A stretch of DNA of 64,000 nucleotides from Hyphomicrobiales bacterium (lineage in GTDB: Bacteria; Pseudomonadota; Alphaproteobacteria; Rhizobiales; Rhizobiaceae). Where the stretch lies: NCBI GenBank assembly GCA_026400435.1, contig JAPLOZ010000085.1, positions 62,001 through 126,000 of the forward strand, given 5' to 3'. The notes under the pieces are model-generated. The model was not told where the DNA came from, ran no database searches, and saw only the letters and a list, made by a program, of their open reading frames with translations. A program made the translations under genes and the position numbers. Of this stretch, positions 45,371-54,829 are shown piece by piece (within the stretch, counting starts at the first letter, position 1; each line of letters begins with the position of its first letter).

Positions 45371-45798
45371 GTTCAATCTCTCCTGACCGGAGACACGCAG
45401 ATAGGGATTCGAAGTTGCACAGCGTCAGGGGGACCGCGTTGACGATTTCGTGAGCGGGTTGTGCCCCAGCCGGCGAGAGATTCGCTCGCGCCGCTGACCG
45501 CGCGACCATCCGCGAGGGCCAATTCCTCCCCATTATCCACATGGTCGACACACAACATATTGAGGGTCTTAAAAGTTACACAAACGAATCCTTGACGGCT
45601 TCCAACGAGTCGCCTTTTATGGATCATGCGCTCCTGTTGCGGGCGTGGCCGGAAGAATTCCGGACCGGTTGAAAGTTTCCAGATTTGGTGGGTTTGTAGC
45701 GCTCGGTTCCGGTTTTCGGGACCTCCGAGAGGCTTGCCTTTTGCATTGCATGAGGGGTGGGAAATACAAAGTGTCGGGGTGTTAAAAAGAGTCTGTTA
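45371..45798. other. Intergenic region between DUF1127-like gene and NrdR boxes
   Basis: About 430 bp. It contains the promoter area of the minus-strand small gene. A TTGACG at 45592-45597 with TTTTAT 17 bp later is a possible plus-strand promoter but no gene directly follows. No ORF here has support. Confidence 0.4.
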
Positions 45799-45814
45799 AC
45801 ACTATATTTAGTGT
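45799..45814 (+). promoter_or_regulatory. NrdR box 1 upstream of nrdJ
   Basis: The 16-bp palindrome ACACTATATTTAGTGT fits the NrdR consensus acaCwAtATaTwGtgt almost perfectly. NrdR is the ATP/dATP-sensing repressor of ribonucleotide reductase genes. A second, weaker box starts exactly 31 bp downstream. Confidence 0.85.
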
Positions 45815-45829
45815 TTGCGGCCATACTCG

Positions 45830-45845
45830 ACACTAGATAATGTGC
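45830..45845 (+). promoter_or_regulatory. NrdR box 2 upstream of nrdJ
   Basis: ACACTAGATAATGTGC matches the NrdR consensus at most positions. Its start is 31 bp, about three helical turns, from box 1, the canonical spacing for paired NrdR sites, which strengthens both calls. Confidence 0.75.
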
Positions 45846-46079
45846 CTTCTTCCGATCGAGGATTCGGAACGTTTTCAGTATCGAGACGCGTTGGCCGAGC
45901 CTTTCGAAGGTCAAAAACCAAAGTCCCTCAAGGGGTTGGTCATGACCGGGCTGGACTGGGGCGAAGGAACGAGTGGGCCGCCGTCATGGGACGGCGGCGA
46001 TGCGGAACCGCGTCTGGCGGGATTGAGGCGGACACCAGCCTCCCAAGACGCTATATGTAGATAAAAGGGACACGGGACC
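45846..46079 (+). other. nrdJ leader
   Basis: About 234 bp between the NrdR boxes and ATG 46080. No B12-box or other cobalamin riboswitch core was seen. Overlapping short plus-strand frames (45815-46060, 45840-46064) are not supported as genes. A weak purine-rich ribosome site (AAAAGGGACACGGGACC) precedes the ATG. Confidence 0.5.
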
Positions 46080-49000
46080 ATGCAGATCGAGCGGCGCTTC
46101 ACCAAGGCAGGACAGTCTGCATATCAGGACATCGAATTCCGCAAGGCGCTCTCGGAGATCAAGAATCCCGACGGCTCGGTGGTGTTCCGCCTCGCCGACA
46201 TCGATGTCCCTGTGCAGTTCTCCCAGGTCGCCGCCGACATCCTCGCGCAGAAGTACTTCCGCAAGGCCGGCGTGCCCGCGCGCCTGAAGAAGGTCGAGGA
46301 GAACGACGTGCCCTCCTTCCTGTGGCGCTCGGTTCCCGACGAGGCCGCACTTGCAGAACTGCCAGAGGCCGAGCGCTTCGGTTCCGAAACCGATGCCCGC
46401 CAGGTGTTCACGCGGCTGGCCGGAACCTGGACCTACTGGGGCTGGAAAGGCGGCTACTTCAAGTCCGAGGACGACGCGCAGGCCTTCATGGACGAACTCT
46501 CCTACATGCTCGCCACCCAGCGCGTCGCGCCGAACTCGCCGCAGTGGTTCAACACCGGCCTGCACTGGGCTTACGGCATCGACGGCCCCGGCCAGGGCCA
46601 CCATTACGTCGATCCCTTCACCGGCAAGCTGACCAAGTCCAAGTCGGCCTACGAGCATCCGCAGCCGCATGCCTGCTTCATCCAGTCGGTCGGCGACGAC
46701 CTCGTCAACGAAGGCGGCATCATGGATTTGTGGGTGCGCGAGGCGCGGCTGTTCAAATACGGCTCCGGCACCGGCTCCAACTTCTCCTTCCTGCGCGGCG
46801 AAGGCGAAAAGCTCTCCGGCGGCGGCCGCTCGTCCGGCCTGATGTCGTTCCTCAAGATCGGCGACCGCGCGGCGGGCGCCATCAAGTCGGGCGGCACGAC
46901 GCGCCGCGCCGCCAAGATGGTCATCGTCGATGCCGACCACCCCGATATCGAGGCGTTCATCGACTGGAAGGTCAACGAGGAGCAGAAGGTGGCCTCGCTG
47001 GTCACCGGCTCGAAGATCGTCAAGAAGCACATGGCCGCGGTGATGAAGGCCTGCGTGAATTGCGACGGCCCGGACGGCGACTGCTACGACCCCAACAAGA
47101 ACCCGGCGCTGAAGCGCGCCATCAAGGACGCCAAGCGGGACGGCGTGCCGGAAAACTATGTCCGGCGCGTCATCCAGTTCGCCAGGCAGGGTTACACGTC
47201 GATCGACTTCAAGACCTACGACACCGACTGGGATTCGGAGGCCTACCTCACCGTGTCCGGCCAGAACTCCAACAACTCGATCTCGCTCAAGGACAACTTT
47301 TTGCGCGCGGTCGAGACCGACGGCGACTGGAAGCTGACCGCCCGCAAGGACGGCAAGACGATGAAGACGCTCAAGGCCCGCGATCTGTGGGAGAAGATCG
47401 GTTACGCCGCCTGGGCCTCGGCCGATCCGGGCCTGCACTTCAACACCACGATGAACGACTGGCACACGTCTCCGGCTGGTGGCCAGATCCGGGGATCCAA
47501 TCCGTGCTCGGAATACATGTTCCTTGACGACACGGCCTGCAACCTCGCCTCCATCAACCTGCTGCCCTACCGCAACGCGGACGGCACGATCGACATCGCC
47601 GCCTACGAGCACACCGTGCGGTTGTGGACGATGGTGCTCGAAATCTCGGTGATGATGGCGCAGTTCCCGTCCAAGGAGATCGCCAAGCTTTCCTACGAGT
47701 ACCGCACGCTCGGCCTCGGCTACGCCAACATTGGCGGCCTCTTGATGACCTCCGGCATCCCCTATGATTCCGACGAGGGCCGCGCCATCGGCGCAGCGCT
47801 CACCGCCATCATGACAGGCGTGTCCTATGCGACGTCGGCCGAAATGGCGGCCGAACTCGGCGCCTTCCCGAACTATGACCGCAACGCCAACGCGATGCTG
47901 CGCGTCATGCGCAACCATCGCCGCGCAGCCTATGGCCAGAAGGACGGCTACGAGAAGCTCGCCGTCAACCCGGTGCCGCTGGTGCATGCCGACCTCAAGC
48001 AGAAGGAACTCGGCGAGCACGCCAAGGCGGCATGGGACCGCGCCATCGAGCTTGGCGAGGAGCACGGCTACCGCAATGCGCAGTCGACCGTGATCGCGCC
48101 GACCGGCACGATCGGTCTCGTCATGGATTGCGACACGACCGGCATCGAGCCGGACTTCGCGCTGGTCAAGTTCAAGAAGCTCGCCGGCGGCGGCTACTTC
48201 AAGATCATCAACCGCGCGGTGCCCGAGGCGCTGCGCACGCTTGGCTACAGCGAGGCGCAGATCGCCGAGATCGAGGCCTATGCCGTCGGCCACGGCAACC
48301 TCAACCAGGCGCCAGGCATCAACCCCGGTTCGCTCAAGGCCAAGGGCTTTTCCGACGACAAGATCGCGGCGGTCAACGCAGCGCTCGGCTCGGCCTTCGA
48401 CATCAAGTTCGTGTTCAACCAGTGGACGCTCGGCGCCGACTGGGTGAAGGAGACGTTCGGCTTCACCGACGAGCAGCTCGGCGACTTCTCCTTCGAGATG
48501 CTGCCGGCGCTGGGCTTCTCCAAGAAGGACATCGAGGCCGCCAACATCCACGTCTGCGGCGCCATGACGCTCGAGGGCGCGCCCTTCCTGAAGGACGAGC
48601 ACCTGCCGGTGTTCGACTGCGCCAATCCCTGCGGCAAGATCGGCAAGCGCTACCTCTCGGTCGAGAGCCACATCCGCATGATGGCGGCCGCGCAGCCCTT
48701 CATTTCGGGCGCCATCTCCAAGACCATCAACATGCCCAACGAGGCGACGGTCGAGGATTGCAAGAACGCCTACATGCTGTCCTGGAAGCTGGCGCTCAAG
48801 GCCAACGCGCTCTACCGCGACGGCTCGAAACTGTCGCAGCCGTTGAACTCCTCGCTCATATCAGACGAGGAGGATGACGAGGACGACGCCATCGAGGCGC
48901 TGGTCGCAGCACCCGCTGCCGCGCGCGCCGTGCAGGTCACCGAAAAGATCGTCGAGCGCGTCATCGAGCGTCTCTACCGCGACCGCGAAAAACTGCCGAA

Positions 49001-49871
49001 CCGCCGCAAGGGCTACACCCAGAAGGCGATCGTCGGCGGCCACAAGGTCTATCTGCGCACCGGCGAGTTCGACGACGGGCGGCTCGGCGAGATCTTCATC
49101 GACATGCACAAGGAGGGCGCCGCCTTCCGTGCGATGATGAACAACTTCGCCATCGCCATCTCGCTCGGCCTGCAATACGGCGTGCCGCTCGATGAGTATG
49201 TCGAGGCCTTCACCTTCACAAAATTCGAGCCGGCCGGCATGGTGCAGGGCAACGACGCCATCAAGAACGCGACCTCGATCCTCGACTACATCTTCCGCGA
49301 GCTCGCCGTCTCCTACCTGGAGCGCCACGACCTCGCCCATGTCGACCAGTCGAACTTCGACAACACGGCACTTGGCCGTGGCATCACCGAGGGCAAGGCG
49401 ACTCCCTTCTCCAAGGGGCTGATGCGCGGCGCCTCGCCGGTCAAGCTGGTGTCGGGCGCCGGTCAGTCCAATGACCCCAAGGGGTTTGGCGGACAGCCGT
49501 CGGGCCCGGTGCGATCCGCGCCGACCGCCTTCTCCGGCTCCAACGTCCGGGCCCTGGCGACGGCGGCCGTGCAGGGGGTGCGCGCCGACAATGACGAGGC
49601 CGTGGCCTTCAAGCGCGACTACGAGGAGCGTGTGAAGGAACTGCAGGAGGATATCGCCGAGGACGAGGCCGACGCCACGTCGGCGCTTTTCACCGACACC
49701 GCCGCGCAGGAAGCCGCCGAAGCCAAGGCGCTGGCCAACCAGCGCCGCGCCCAGGCGGTGATGCAGGGCTACACCGGCAACGAATGCTCCGAGTGCCACA
49801 ACTTCACGATGGTGCGGAACGGCACCTGCGAGAAGTGCGATACGTGTGGGGCGACGTCAGGGTGTAGCTGA
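46080..49871 (+). CDS. nrdJ: Vitamin B12-dependent ribonucleotide reductase (class II)
   Basis: Protein of 1263 aa, the long alphaproteobacterial NrdJ form. Family landmarks: N-terminal [20 protein letters not shown], the thiol region [20 protein letters not shown] (first redox Cys), [20 protein letters not shown], and the C-terminal Cys cluster [20 protein letters not shown] with the final [11 protein letters not shown] that shuttles electrons. Adenosylcobalamin provides the radical; the enzyme makes deoxynucleotides in the cytoplasm with or without oxygen. Regulated by NrdR as indicated by the upstream boxes. No class I (nrdAB) genes are visible here. Frame intact. Confidence 0.98.
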   Translation: MQIERRFTKAGQSAYQDIEFRKALSEIKNPDGSVVFRLADIDVPVQFSQVAADILAQKYFRKAGVPARLKKVEENDVPSFLWRSVPDEAALAELPEAERFGSETDARQVFTRLAGTWTYWGWKGGYFKSEDDAQAFMDELSYMLATQRVAPNSPQWFNTGLHWAYGIDGPGQGHHYVDPFTGKLTKSKSAYEHPQPHACFIQSVGDDLVNEGGIMDLWVREARLFKYGSGTGSNFSFLRGEGEKLSGGGRSSGLMSFLKIGDRAAGAIKSGGTTRRAAKMVIVDADHPDIEAFIDWKVNEEQKVASLVTGSKIVKKHMAAVMKACVNCDGPDGDCYDPNKNPALKRAIKDAKRDGVPENYVRRVIQFARQGYTSIDFKTYDTDWDSEAYLTVSGQNSNNSISLKDNFLRAVETDGDWKLTARKDGKTMKTLKARDLWEKIGYAAWASADPGLHFNTTMNDWHTSPAGGQIRGSNPCSEYMFLDDTACNLASINLLPYRNADGTIDIAAYEHTVRLWTMVLEISVMMAQFPSKEIAKLSYEYRTLGLGYANIGGLLMTSGIPYDSDEGRAIGAALTAIMTGVSYATSAEMAAELGAFPNYDRNANAMLRVMRNHRRAAYGQKDGYEKLAVNPVPLVHADLKQKELGEHAKAAWDRAIELGEEHGYRNAQSTVIAPTGTIGLVMDCDTTGIEPDFALVKFKKLAGGGYFKIINRAVPEALRTLGYSEAQIAEIEAYAVGHGNLNQAPGINPGSLKAKGFSDDKIAAVNAALGSAFDIKFVFNQWTLGADWVKETFGFTDEQLGDFSFEMLPALGFSKKDIEAANIHVCGAMTLEGAPFLKDEHLPVFDCANPCGKIGKRYLSVESHIRMMAAAQPFISGAISKTINMPNEATVEDCKNAYMLSWKLALKANALYRDGSKLSQPLNSSLISDEEDDEDDAIEALVAAPAAARAVQVTEKIVERVIERLYRDREKLPNRRKGYTQKAIVGGHKVYLRTGEFDDGRLGEIFIDMHKEGAAFRAMMNNFAIAISLGLQYGVPLDEYVEAFTFTKFEPAGMVQGNDAIKNATSILDYIFRELAVSYLERHDLAHVDQSNFDNTALGRGITEGKATPFSKGLMRGASPVKLVSGAGQSNDPKGFGGQPSGPVRSAPTAFSGSNVRALATAAVQGVRADNDEAVAFKRDYEERVKELQEDIAEDEADATSALFTDTAAQEAAEAKALANQRRAQAVMQGYTGNECSECHNFTMVRNGTCEKCDTCGATSGCS

Positions 49872-49901
49872 GACACAACTGACAGCTGGAACGTAAAAAC
49901 C

Positions 49902-49936
49902 TCGGCCCGGTCCTAGGATCGGGCCGATGTTCTTTC
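49902..49936 (+). terminator. Terminator of nrdJ
   Basis: TCGGCCCG and CGGGCCGA with inner CCTAGG make a long palindromic stem 30 bp past the stop; a T-rich tail (TGTTCTTTCT) follows. Confidence 0.65.
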
Positions 49937-50002
49937 TACTTCTGCCTTCGTCATCCCAGGGCGAAGCAGGGAGCGCAGCGACGCTGCGGTCCGGAACGGG
50001 CA

Positions 50003-50151
50003 CCCTCCCTTCCCCCCTTTGGGGGAGAAGGTGGCCGACCCCGAGCCCGTCGAGGGGGAGGTCGGATGAGGGGTGCGTGGCGCGGAGTACCCTCATCCGT
50101 CCCGGCGCTGGCGCGCCGATCGACCTTCTCCCTCAAGGGGAGAAGGGAGGG
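50003..50151. repeat. RIME-like dispersed intergenic repeat
   Basis: A 149-bp element whose ends are inverted copies: CCCTCCCTT at 50003-50011 and AAGGGAGGG at 50143-50151. Each end contains a further palindrome of CCCCTTT-GGGGGAGAAGG / CCTTCTCCCTCAAGGGGAG type, and the middle has GTCGGATGAG / CTCATCC. This organisation matches the rhizobial RIME family of intergenic mosaic elements. No ORF. It marks the left edge of the accessory stretch ahead of the DUF559 fragment. Confidence 0.7.
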
Positions 50152-50173
50152 CTCTCACCAGCGTCGCCGCCCA

Positions 50174-50400
50174 TCATCGCCAAGGTTGCAAATTCGGGTC
50201 CCGCACGAACGCAATAATCGTCTCGCAGACTGAATCCAGATCGCGCATCACTTCGTCGTTCCAGCAGCGCAGCACCCGAAAGCCGTGCGCTTCAGCGTGC
50301 GCCCAGGTTCAGCGCGCCGGTTGCGGTCCCGGCGGTCGATCAGATCGTCCCGTTCGCCCGACGCGGCCGCATGCACCATGCGGTTTGTGTTCGTCCAGTC
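50174..50400 (-). pseudogene. Remnant of DUF559 (Vsr-like) nuclease gene
   Basis: The minus strand from about 50311 to 50174 encodes WAHAEAHGFRVLRCWNDEVM then RDLDSVCETIIAFVRDPNLQ and a stop, the C-terminal part of the DUF559 family. Just upstream the same frame has a TGA; a family-like stretch (GERDDLIDRRDRNRRA) continues in another frame, so at least one frameshift separates them and the N-terminal half is missing. It is a decayed gene, not expressed as a complete enzyme. It shows that the long plus-strand frame from 50073 is a shadow. Confidence 0.65.
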
Positions 50401-50546
50401 GCCATCAGCCTTTCACAAATCCGCGTCAGCATATGGAACGAAGCCAGTCCCTATGCTACGGAACCGGGGGGAGCGTACCTTTGTCAGCGTCCGTGGCCGC
50501 GATGCATCGCGTCATGCTCTCGCCGATCAGCGAAGTTCTCCGAGCA

Positions 50547-51053
50547 ATGGCCGAAACACCTTCGAAATCACAGATCGTTCAGGCGCGCCTCGTCGTCGCT
50601 CTGTCGGTCGCTGCTGTCATCTTCGGCCTCGTGGTGTACGGCTTGTCGGGCGATGTCTTGACACGCATTGGGCACAACATGCTCTACCGTCCGGATGGGC
50701 CGTTTGTATTTCGCTTCGTCCTTCAGCCCGCCATGGCGACGCTTGGCGCGCTGCGCGATGGCATCCGCGATGCGCGTACGGGACGCGCTCCATTTCTTTG
50801 GACGGTGCTGACCAATCCGACCGAGCGCGGCGCCCGGCTGAAAGAGTCTCTTTTCGCCACGTCGCGAATCATTCTGCTGGGTTTGGCTATAGATACGGCC
50901 TACCAGATCATTGAGTTTAAAACCTTCCATCCCGCCGAGGCGGTAATCATCGCGTTCCTGCTGGCTTTCGTGCCCTACGTGCTGCTGCGTGGCCTCATTG
51001 CGCGAATTGCACGGTCGTGGGTCGGCGATAAAGCTGCAGGCGGCAGACGGTAA
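50547..51053 (+). CDS. Small integral membrane protein
   Basis: Protein of 168 aa from ATG 50547; earlier in-frame ATGs (50433, 50502, 50514) run over the DUF559 remnant or non-protein-like sequence. Three hydrophobic stretches: residues about 10-32, 95-117 and 121-145, with a hydrophilic central part (ALRDGIRDARTGRAPFLWTV). Inner-membrane, no family recognised. Its stop is 23 bp before the SulP gene, so they may be co-transcribed; position suggests a link to anion or sulfate handling (inference only). Confidence 0.6.
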   Translation: MAETPSKSQIVQARLVVALSVAAVIFGLVVYGLSGDVLTRIGHNMLYRPDGPFVFRFVLQPAMATLGALRDGIRDARTGRAPFLWTVLTNPTERGARLKESLFATSRIILLGLAIDTAYQIIEFKTFHPAEAVIIAFLLAFVPYVLLRGLIARIARSWVGDKAAGGRR

Positions 51054-51076
51054 AACTGCGAAACAGCATCCACGTA

Positions 51077-52822
51077 ATGAGAAAGATGACGCACATGGAA
51101 AAGTTTCGTGTGGCGGCTCTCCGCCTGATGCCAGAACGCAGAAACCTCGCGTCCGACTTGATGACCGCACTCACCTTCTCCGTGGTCCACGTGCCGCAGG
51201 CGATGGGCCACGCGCTGCTGGCCACCGTCAACCCGGTGTTCGGCATCTATACGTTGATGATCGCTTCGCCGGTCGCAGCTCTCTTTTCCAGTTCGGTCTT
51301 TATGAACGTGTCGGCCACCGGCGCACTGTCCGTGGCCGCCGGGGTGGTGCTGTTGGAGTTTCCAGCTGCCCAGAGGGCCGAGGCGCTGGTTGTATTGGTG
51401 CTGCTGGTGGGGATCATCCAGTTGTTGGCTGGTTTGTTCAGGTTGGGCTTCCTGATCCGTTTCGTGTCCAACGCTGTGATGACCGGTTTTCTTAACGGCG
51501 TGGGCGCGCTCATCATCCTTGGCCAGTTGAGCGACCTGACAGGCTACCATAGCAGCTTCTCGAACCGCGTGACACAGGCGCTGGACCTGTTCCTGAACAT
51601 CGGTCGGATCAACTTGCCGGTCACCGCCATCGGCATATTCACGCTCGTTCTGATGGTGGGTTTGCTTCAGCAAAAGACCTTGCGTCGCTTCGCGTTCATC
51701 ATCGCCATTGCCGTGGCAACAGCCCTGTTGTTTCTGTTGACCCTCGCAGCGCTACCCACAGGCGCCAACTTCACCGTCGTCCCAACAGTTGGTCACATTT
51801 CGGCCATCCCGCGTGAGTTGCCCCAACTGGTGCTACCTCAGTTGTCGCTGATCCTGTCGCTTTTGCTACCGGCCCTGTCCATTGCAATCATCGGGCTTGT
51901 CCAAGGCGCAGGCGTCAGCCAAGGCACACCCAACCCCGATGGCCACTACCCTGACGTGTCGCGCGATTTCCTCGCTCAGGGTGCAGCGAACCTGGCCACC
52001 GGCCTGGTCAGCGGCATTCCGGCGGGTGGGTCGGTCTCGGGCACAGCGCTTATCGTGAGTGCCGGAGCCCGATCGCGCTGGGGTAATATTTTCGTCGGCT
52101 TGTTTGTTGGCCTGATCGTGTTGCTGGCAGGGCCCTTGGTGGAACGGGTTCCCATGCCCGCGCTGGCCGCGTTGCTGATCGTCGCCGGCTTCGATGGTCT
52201 CCGTACGGCACAGGCGGTGATGACCTGGAAGACAGGCCTGATACCAAGGCTTGTCATGATCGTGACATTCGTCTCCACGTTGGTCATACCGCTACAATAT
52301 GCGGTCATGTTCGGTGTGGCTCTGAGCATCTTGCTCAATACCGTTCGCCAATCGAACAAAGTCTCCGTCACTCAATGGATCTTGCAACCGCAGGGCTTTC
52401 CGCTCGAACAGCCAGCGCCCGACCATCTGCCCAGTCACCAGCTCACACTCTTGCATATCTACGGCAGCACGTTCTTTGCCGCCGCCAAGAACATGGAAGA
52501 GATGCTGCCGCGGGTCGACAACGCCACCCACGCCGTGGTGGCTATCAACCTGCGCGGCAAGAGCGAGATCGGCAGCACCTTCATGATTGTGCTTCAGCGC
52601 TATTGCCAGGCGCTGCAGAAAAAACAAAGCAAACTGATGCTGGTCGGCGTTGATCCCCTCGTTCGCGATCAGTTGGTGAAGACCAAGGTGATCGAACTCA
52701 TCGGCCACGAGAATGTCTTCATGGCGACGCCACAACTCGGCGCAGGGCTGAACGTGGCTGTCGACGCAGCCAACAAGTGGCTGGCCCAGCAACCAGACAG
52801 TTCGGCGCCTACCAAAGTATAA
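51077..52822 (+). CDS. SulP family anion transporter with STAS domain
   Basis: Protein of 581 aa. About 12 transmembrane segments from residue 27 to 420 include the SulP motifs FVSNAVMTGFLNGVGALIIL and GLVSGIPAGGSVSGTALIVS. A STAS domain follows (QLTLLHIYGSTFFAAAKNME, HAVVAINLRGKSEIGSTFMI). SulP proteins carry sulfate, bicarbonate, or other anions, often as Na+ or H+ symporters. The arylsulfatase gene downstream makes sulfate the attractive substrate (inference). ATG 51077 is used; ATG 51086 and 51095 are alternatives. Codons with TTG are more frequent than in neighbouring core genes. Confidence 0.9.
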   Translation: MRKMTHMEKFRVAALRLMPERRNLASDLMTALTFSVVHVPQAMGHALLATVNPVFGIYTLMIASPVAALFSSSVFMNVSATGALSVAAGVVLLEFPAAQRAEALVVLVLLVGIIQLLAGLFRLGFLIRFVSNAVMTGFLNGVGALIILGQLSDLTGYHSSFSNRVTQALDLFLNIGRINLPVTAIGIFTLVLMVGLLQQKTLRRFAFIIAIAVATALLFLLTLAALPTGANFTVVPTVGHISAIPRELPQLVLPQLSLILSLLLPALSIAIIGLVQGAGVSQGTPNPDGHYPDVSRDFLAQGAANLATGLVSGIPAGGSVSGTALIVSAGARSRWGNIFVGLFVGLIVLLAGPLVERVPMPALAALLIVAGFDGLRTAQAVMTWKTGLIPRLVMIVTFVSTLVIPLQYAVMFGVALSILLNTVRQSNKVSVTQWILQPQGFPLEQPAPDHLPSHQLTLLHIYGSTFFAAAKNMEEMLPRVDNATHAVVAINLRGKSEIGSTFMIVLQRYCQALQKKQSKLMLVGVDPLVRDQLVKTKVIELIGHENVFMATPQLGAGLNVAVDAANKWLAQQPDSSAPTKV

Positions 52823-52907
52823 AGTCGCGGCGCGTCTACTTCGCCGCCCCGTATGAATTGTGCATCCAAAACGATGGCGTGGCTTGGGACCAGGATGCGA
52901 AGCGTGA

Positions 52908-52968
52908 CCCTATCGCCGCTGCCCCTTAGGCGGCGGCATGAAGTTCCACTTCTGCCGCGGCGATAGGG
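52908..52968. repeat. Nested inverted repeat in SulP-arylsulfatase spacer
   Basis: A perfect 12-bp outer repeat, CCCTATCGCCGC at 52908-52919 and GCGGCGATAGGG at 52957-52968, encloses a second near-perfect hairpin (GCGGCA T GAAGT / ACTTC TGCCGC, 52933-52958, loop TCC). The two share two bases at the inner arm. There is no T run, so it is not a simple terminator. It could be a mobile-element end, an mRNA processing site or a regulatory RNA fold. Confidence 0.65.
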
Positions 52969-53097
52969 CTAACTGGCAGGATGAATCGCGCGAGTGCGGC
53001 GGATGGAGCCGTAGACGCGGTATATTAGAAACTGTAATTTCAAAATTGTGCTGCTCCACAAGGCGGCGGTTAGTTTCAGCGACGAGAGGAGTTCGCG

Positions 53098-54591
53098 ATG
53101 GTAGCGAAGAAACCAAACATTGTGATCCTGTGGGGCGACGATGTGGGCTGGTGGAACATTAGTTATAACAGCCGCGGGCAGATGGGCTATCGCACCCCAA
53201 ATATTGACCGGGTTGGGAATGAAGGCGTGGCCTTCACCGACTACTACGCCCAGCAGAGTTGCACTGCGGGCCGCGCCGCATTCATCACCGGCCAGAACCC
53301 GATTCGTACCGGGCTTACCAAGGTTGGGATGCCCGGCGCCACCAACGGTATTCAAGCCGAAGACCCGACCGTGGCCGAGTTGCTGAAGCCTCTGGGCTAC
53401 ATCACCGGCCAGTTCGGAAAGAACCATTTCGGCGACCGCGACGAGCATCTGCCGACAATGCACGGCTTTGATGAGTTCTTCGGCAATCTTTATCACCTGA
53501 ACGCGGAAGAAGAGCCCGAGGATCCCGATTATCCGAAAGACCCCGCGTTCAAGGAGAGATTTGGACCGCGTGGAGTTTTGCATTGCAAGGCCGACGGCAA
53601 GGGCGGGCAAACGATCAAGGACACCGGACCGCTGACCAAGAAGCGCATGGAAACCATCGACGACGAGGTGACTGAGCAGGCCCTGCGCTTCATCGACGAA
53701 GCGCATGAGGCCGATGCGCCATTTTTCCTCTGGTACAACACCACGGCGATGCACTTCCGCACCCACTGCCCCGACAAGCACAAGGGCAAAAGCGGTGGTC
53801 AGGGCGACTACAACGACGTGATGGTCGCGCACGACGAGAACATCGGCCTCTTGCTGGACAAGCTCGATGCGCTGGGCATCGCCGAAGACACCATCGTCAT
53901 GTATTCGACCGACAATGGCGTGCACTACAACACTTGGCCGGATGCCGGCATCACGCCGTTCCGCTCCGAGAAGAACACCAACTGGGAAGGCGGCTGGCGG
54001 GTGCCCTGCTTCGTGCGCTGGCCCGGCCACTTCAAGGCAGGAACGGTACTCAACGGCATCTTCAGCCATCAGGATTGGCTGGCAACTTTCCTCGAGGCGG
54101 CCGGCGAGCCGGACATCAAGGAGAAGCTTCTGAACGGTCACAAGGCCGGCGAGAAGACTTTCAAGGTCCACATCGACGGTTTCAACATGCTGCCTTATCT
54201 AAAGGGAGAGGTGAAGGAGAGTCCGCGGAATTTCTTCTTCTACATCAGCGACGACGGCGACGTCTTGGCGATACGGATGCAAGACTGGAAGGCGGTGCTG
54301 ATGGAGCAACGCGCCAAACAGCTTGCATGCTGGATGGAACCGTTCGTGAAGCTGCGCGCACCGAAGTTGTTCCACCTGCGTCGCGATCCCTTCGAGCGTG
54401 CTGACGAGAACTCGAACACCTATTGGGACTGGCTCATTTCCCACGCGTACATCATATATATGATGCAGGCCATAGTGGGCCAGCAGATCGAAAACTTCGT
54501 CAAGTATCCGCCGCGCCAGAAGCCTGCGTCGTTCAATCTCGACGCCGTTATGCGGGACTTGGTGGAAGCCGGCAGCGGTCGCAACCATTGA
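53098..54591 (+). CDS. Type I arylsulfatase, cytoplasmic form
   Basis: Protein of 497 aa; GAGGAG lies 9 bases before ATG 53098. N-terminal metal-binding aspartates in IVILWGDDVGWWN, then the formylglycine motif CTAGR (C55-R59), which a sulfatase-modifying enzyme must oxidise. Further active-site regions: GQFGKNHFGDRDE and TIVMYSTDNGVHYNTWPDAG. There is no signal peptide, so the enzyme stays in the cytoplasm and would need imported sulfate esters. No formylglycine-generating enzyme or anSME gene is in this window. SulP gene is 275 bp upstream on the same strand. Confidence 0.9.
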   Translation: MVAKKPNIVILWGDDVGWWNISYNSRGQMGYRTPNIDRVGNEGVAFTDYYAQQSCTAGRAAFITGQNPIRTGLTKVGMPGATNGIQAEDPTVAELLKPLGYITGQFGKNHFGDRDEHLPTMHGFDEFFGNLYHLNAEEEPEDPDYPKDPAFKERFGPRGVLHCKADGKGGQTIKDTGPLTKKRMETIDDEVTEQALRFIDEAHEADAPFFLWYNTTAMHFRTHCPDKHKGKSGGQGDYNDVMVAHDENIGLLLDKLDALGIAEDTIVMYSTDNGVHYNTWPDAGITPFRSEKNTNWEGGWRVPCFVRWPGHFKAGTVLNGIFSHQDWLATFLEAAGEPDIKEKLLNGHKAGEKTFKVHIDGFNMLPYLKGEVKESPRNFFFYISDDGDVLAIRMQDWKAVLMEQRAKQLACWMEPFVKLRAPKLFHLRRDPFERADENSNTYWDWLISHAYIIYMMQAIVGQQIENFVKYPPRQKPASFNLDAVMRDLVEAGSGRNH

Positions 54592-54599
54592 CCGGACTG

Positions 54600-54625
54600 C
54601 TCCCATCGATTGCAAACGATGGGAG
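54600..54625 (+). terminator. Hairpin after the arylsulfatase gene
   Basis: CTCCCATCG and CGATGGGAG form a 9-bp stem with an 8-base loop, 9 bp past the stop. No T run follows, so termination efficiency is uncertain. Confidence 0.55.
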
Positions 54626-54660
54626 TTCACCCGGTTGATGCCGGACGCAGATACAAGATC

Positions 54661-54694
54661 TCCCCAGGCGAATGACAGCTCCCTCGCCTGGGGA
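54661..54694. repeat. 11-bp inverted repeat in the right flank of the sulfatase region
   Basis: TCCCCAGGCGA and TCGCCTGGGGA pair perfectly over 11 bp with a 12-base loop, followed by AAATTTATATAG. Could be a second terminator-like structure or the border of an inserted segment. Confidence 0.5.
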
Positions 54695-54829
54695 AATTTA
54701 TATAGAGGCGGCGTTTACTCCTGCGAATCCCGTCCCCGCCCCGGACGAGAATCCGCACCTCAGGTCAAGGTTCTCTGAAGCGGCCGCTTCATCCCCGGGC
54801 GTTAAATCTCCACGCCTAGCAAGTGGCCC

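Noticed and set aside
45846-46079. Possible cobalamin riboswitch in the nrdJ leader
   Set aside because: No B12 box or conserved four-way core was found; the NrdR boxes explain the regulation more simply.
45984-48671. Minus-strand open frame of 895 codons opposite nrdJ
   Set aside because: Shadow produced by strong GC3 bias in nrdJ; composition is low-complexity Gly/Arg/Val-rich and no motifs or ribosome site are present.
50073-50546. N-terminal extension of the small membrane protein from 50073
   Set aside because: The region overlaps the RIME-like repeat and the DUF559 remnant, and is basic/low-complexity; ATG 50547 is preferred.
52969-54171. 400-codon minus-strand frame opposite the arylsulfatase
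   Set aside because: Antisense of a clear type I sulfatase with intact motifs; no independent support.
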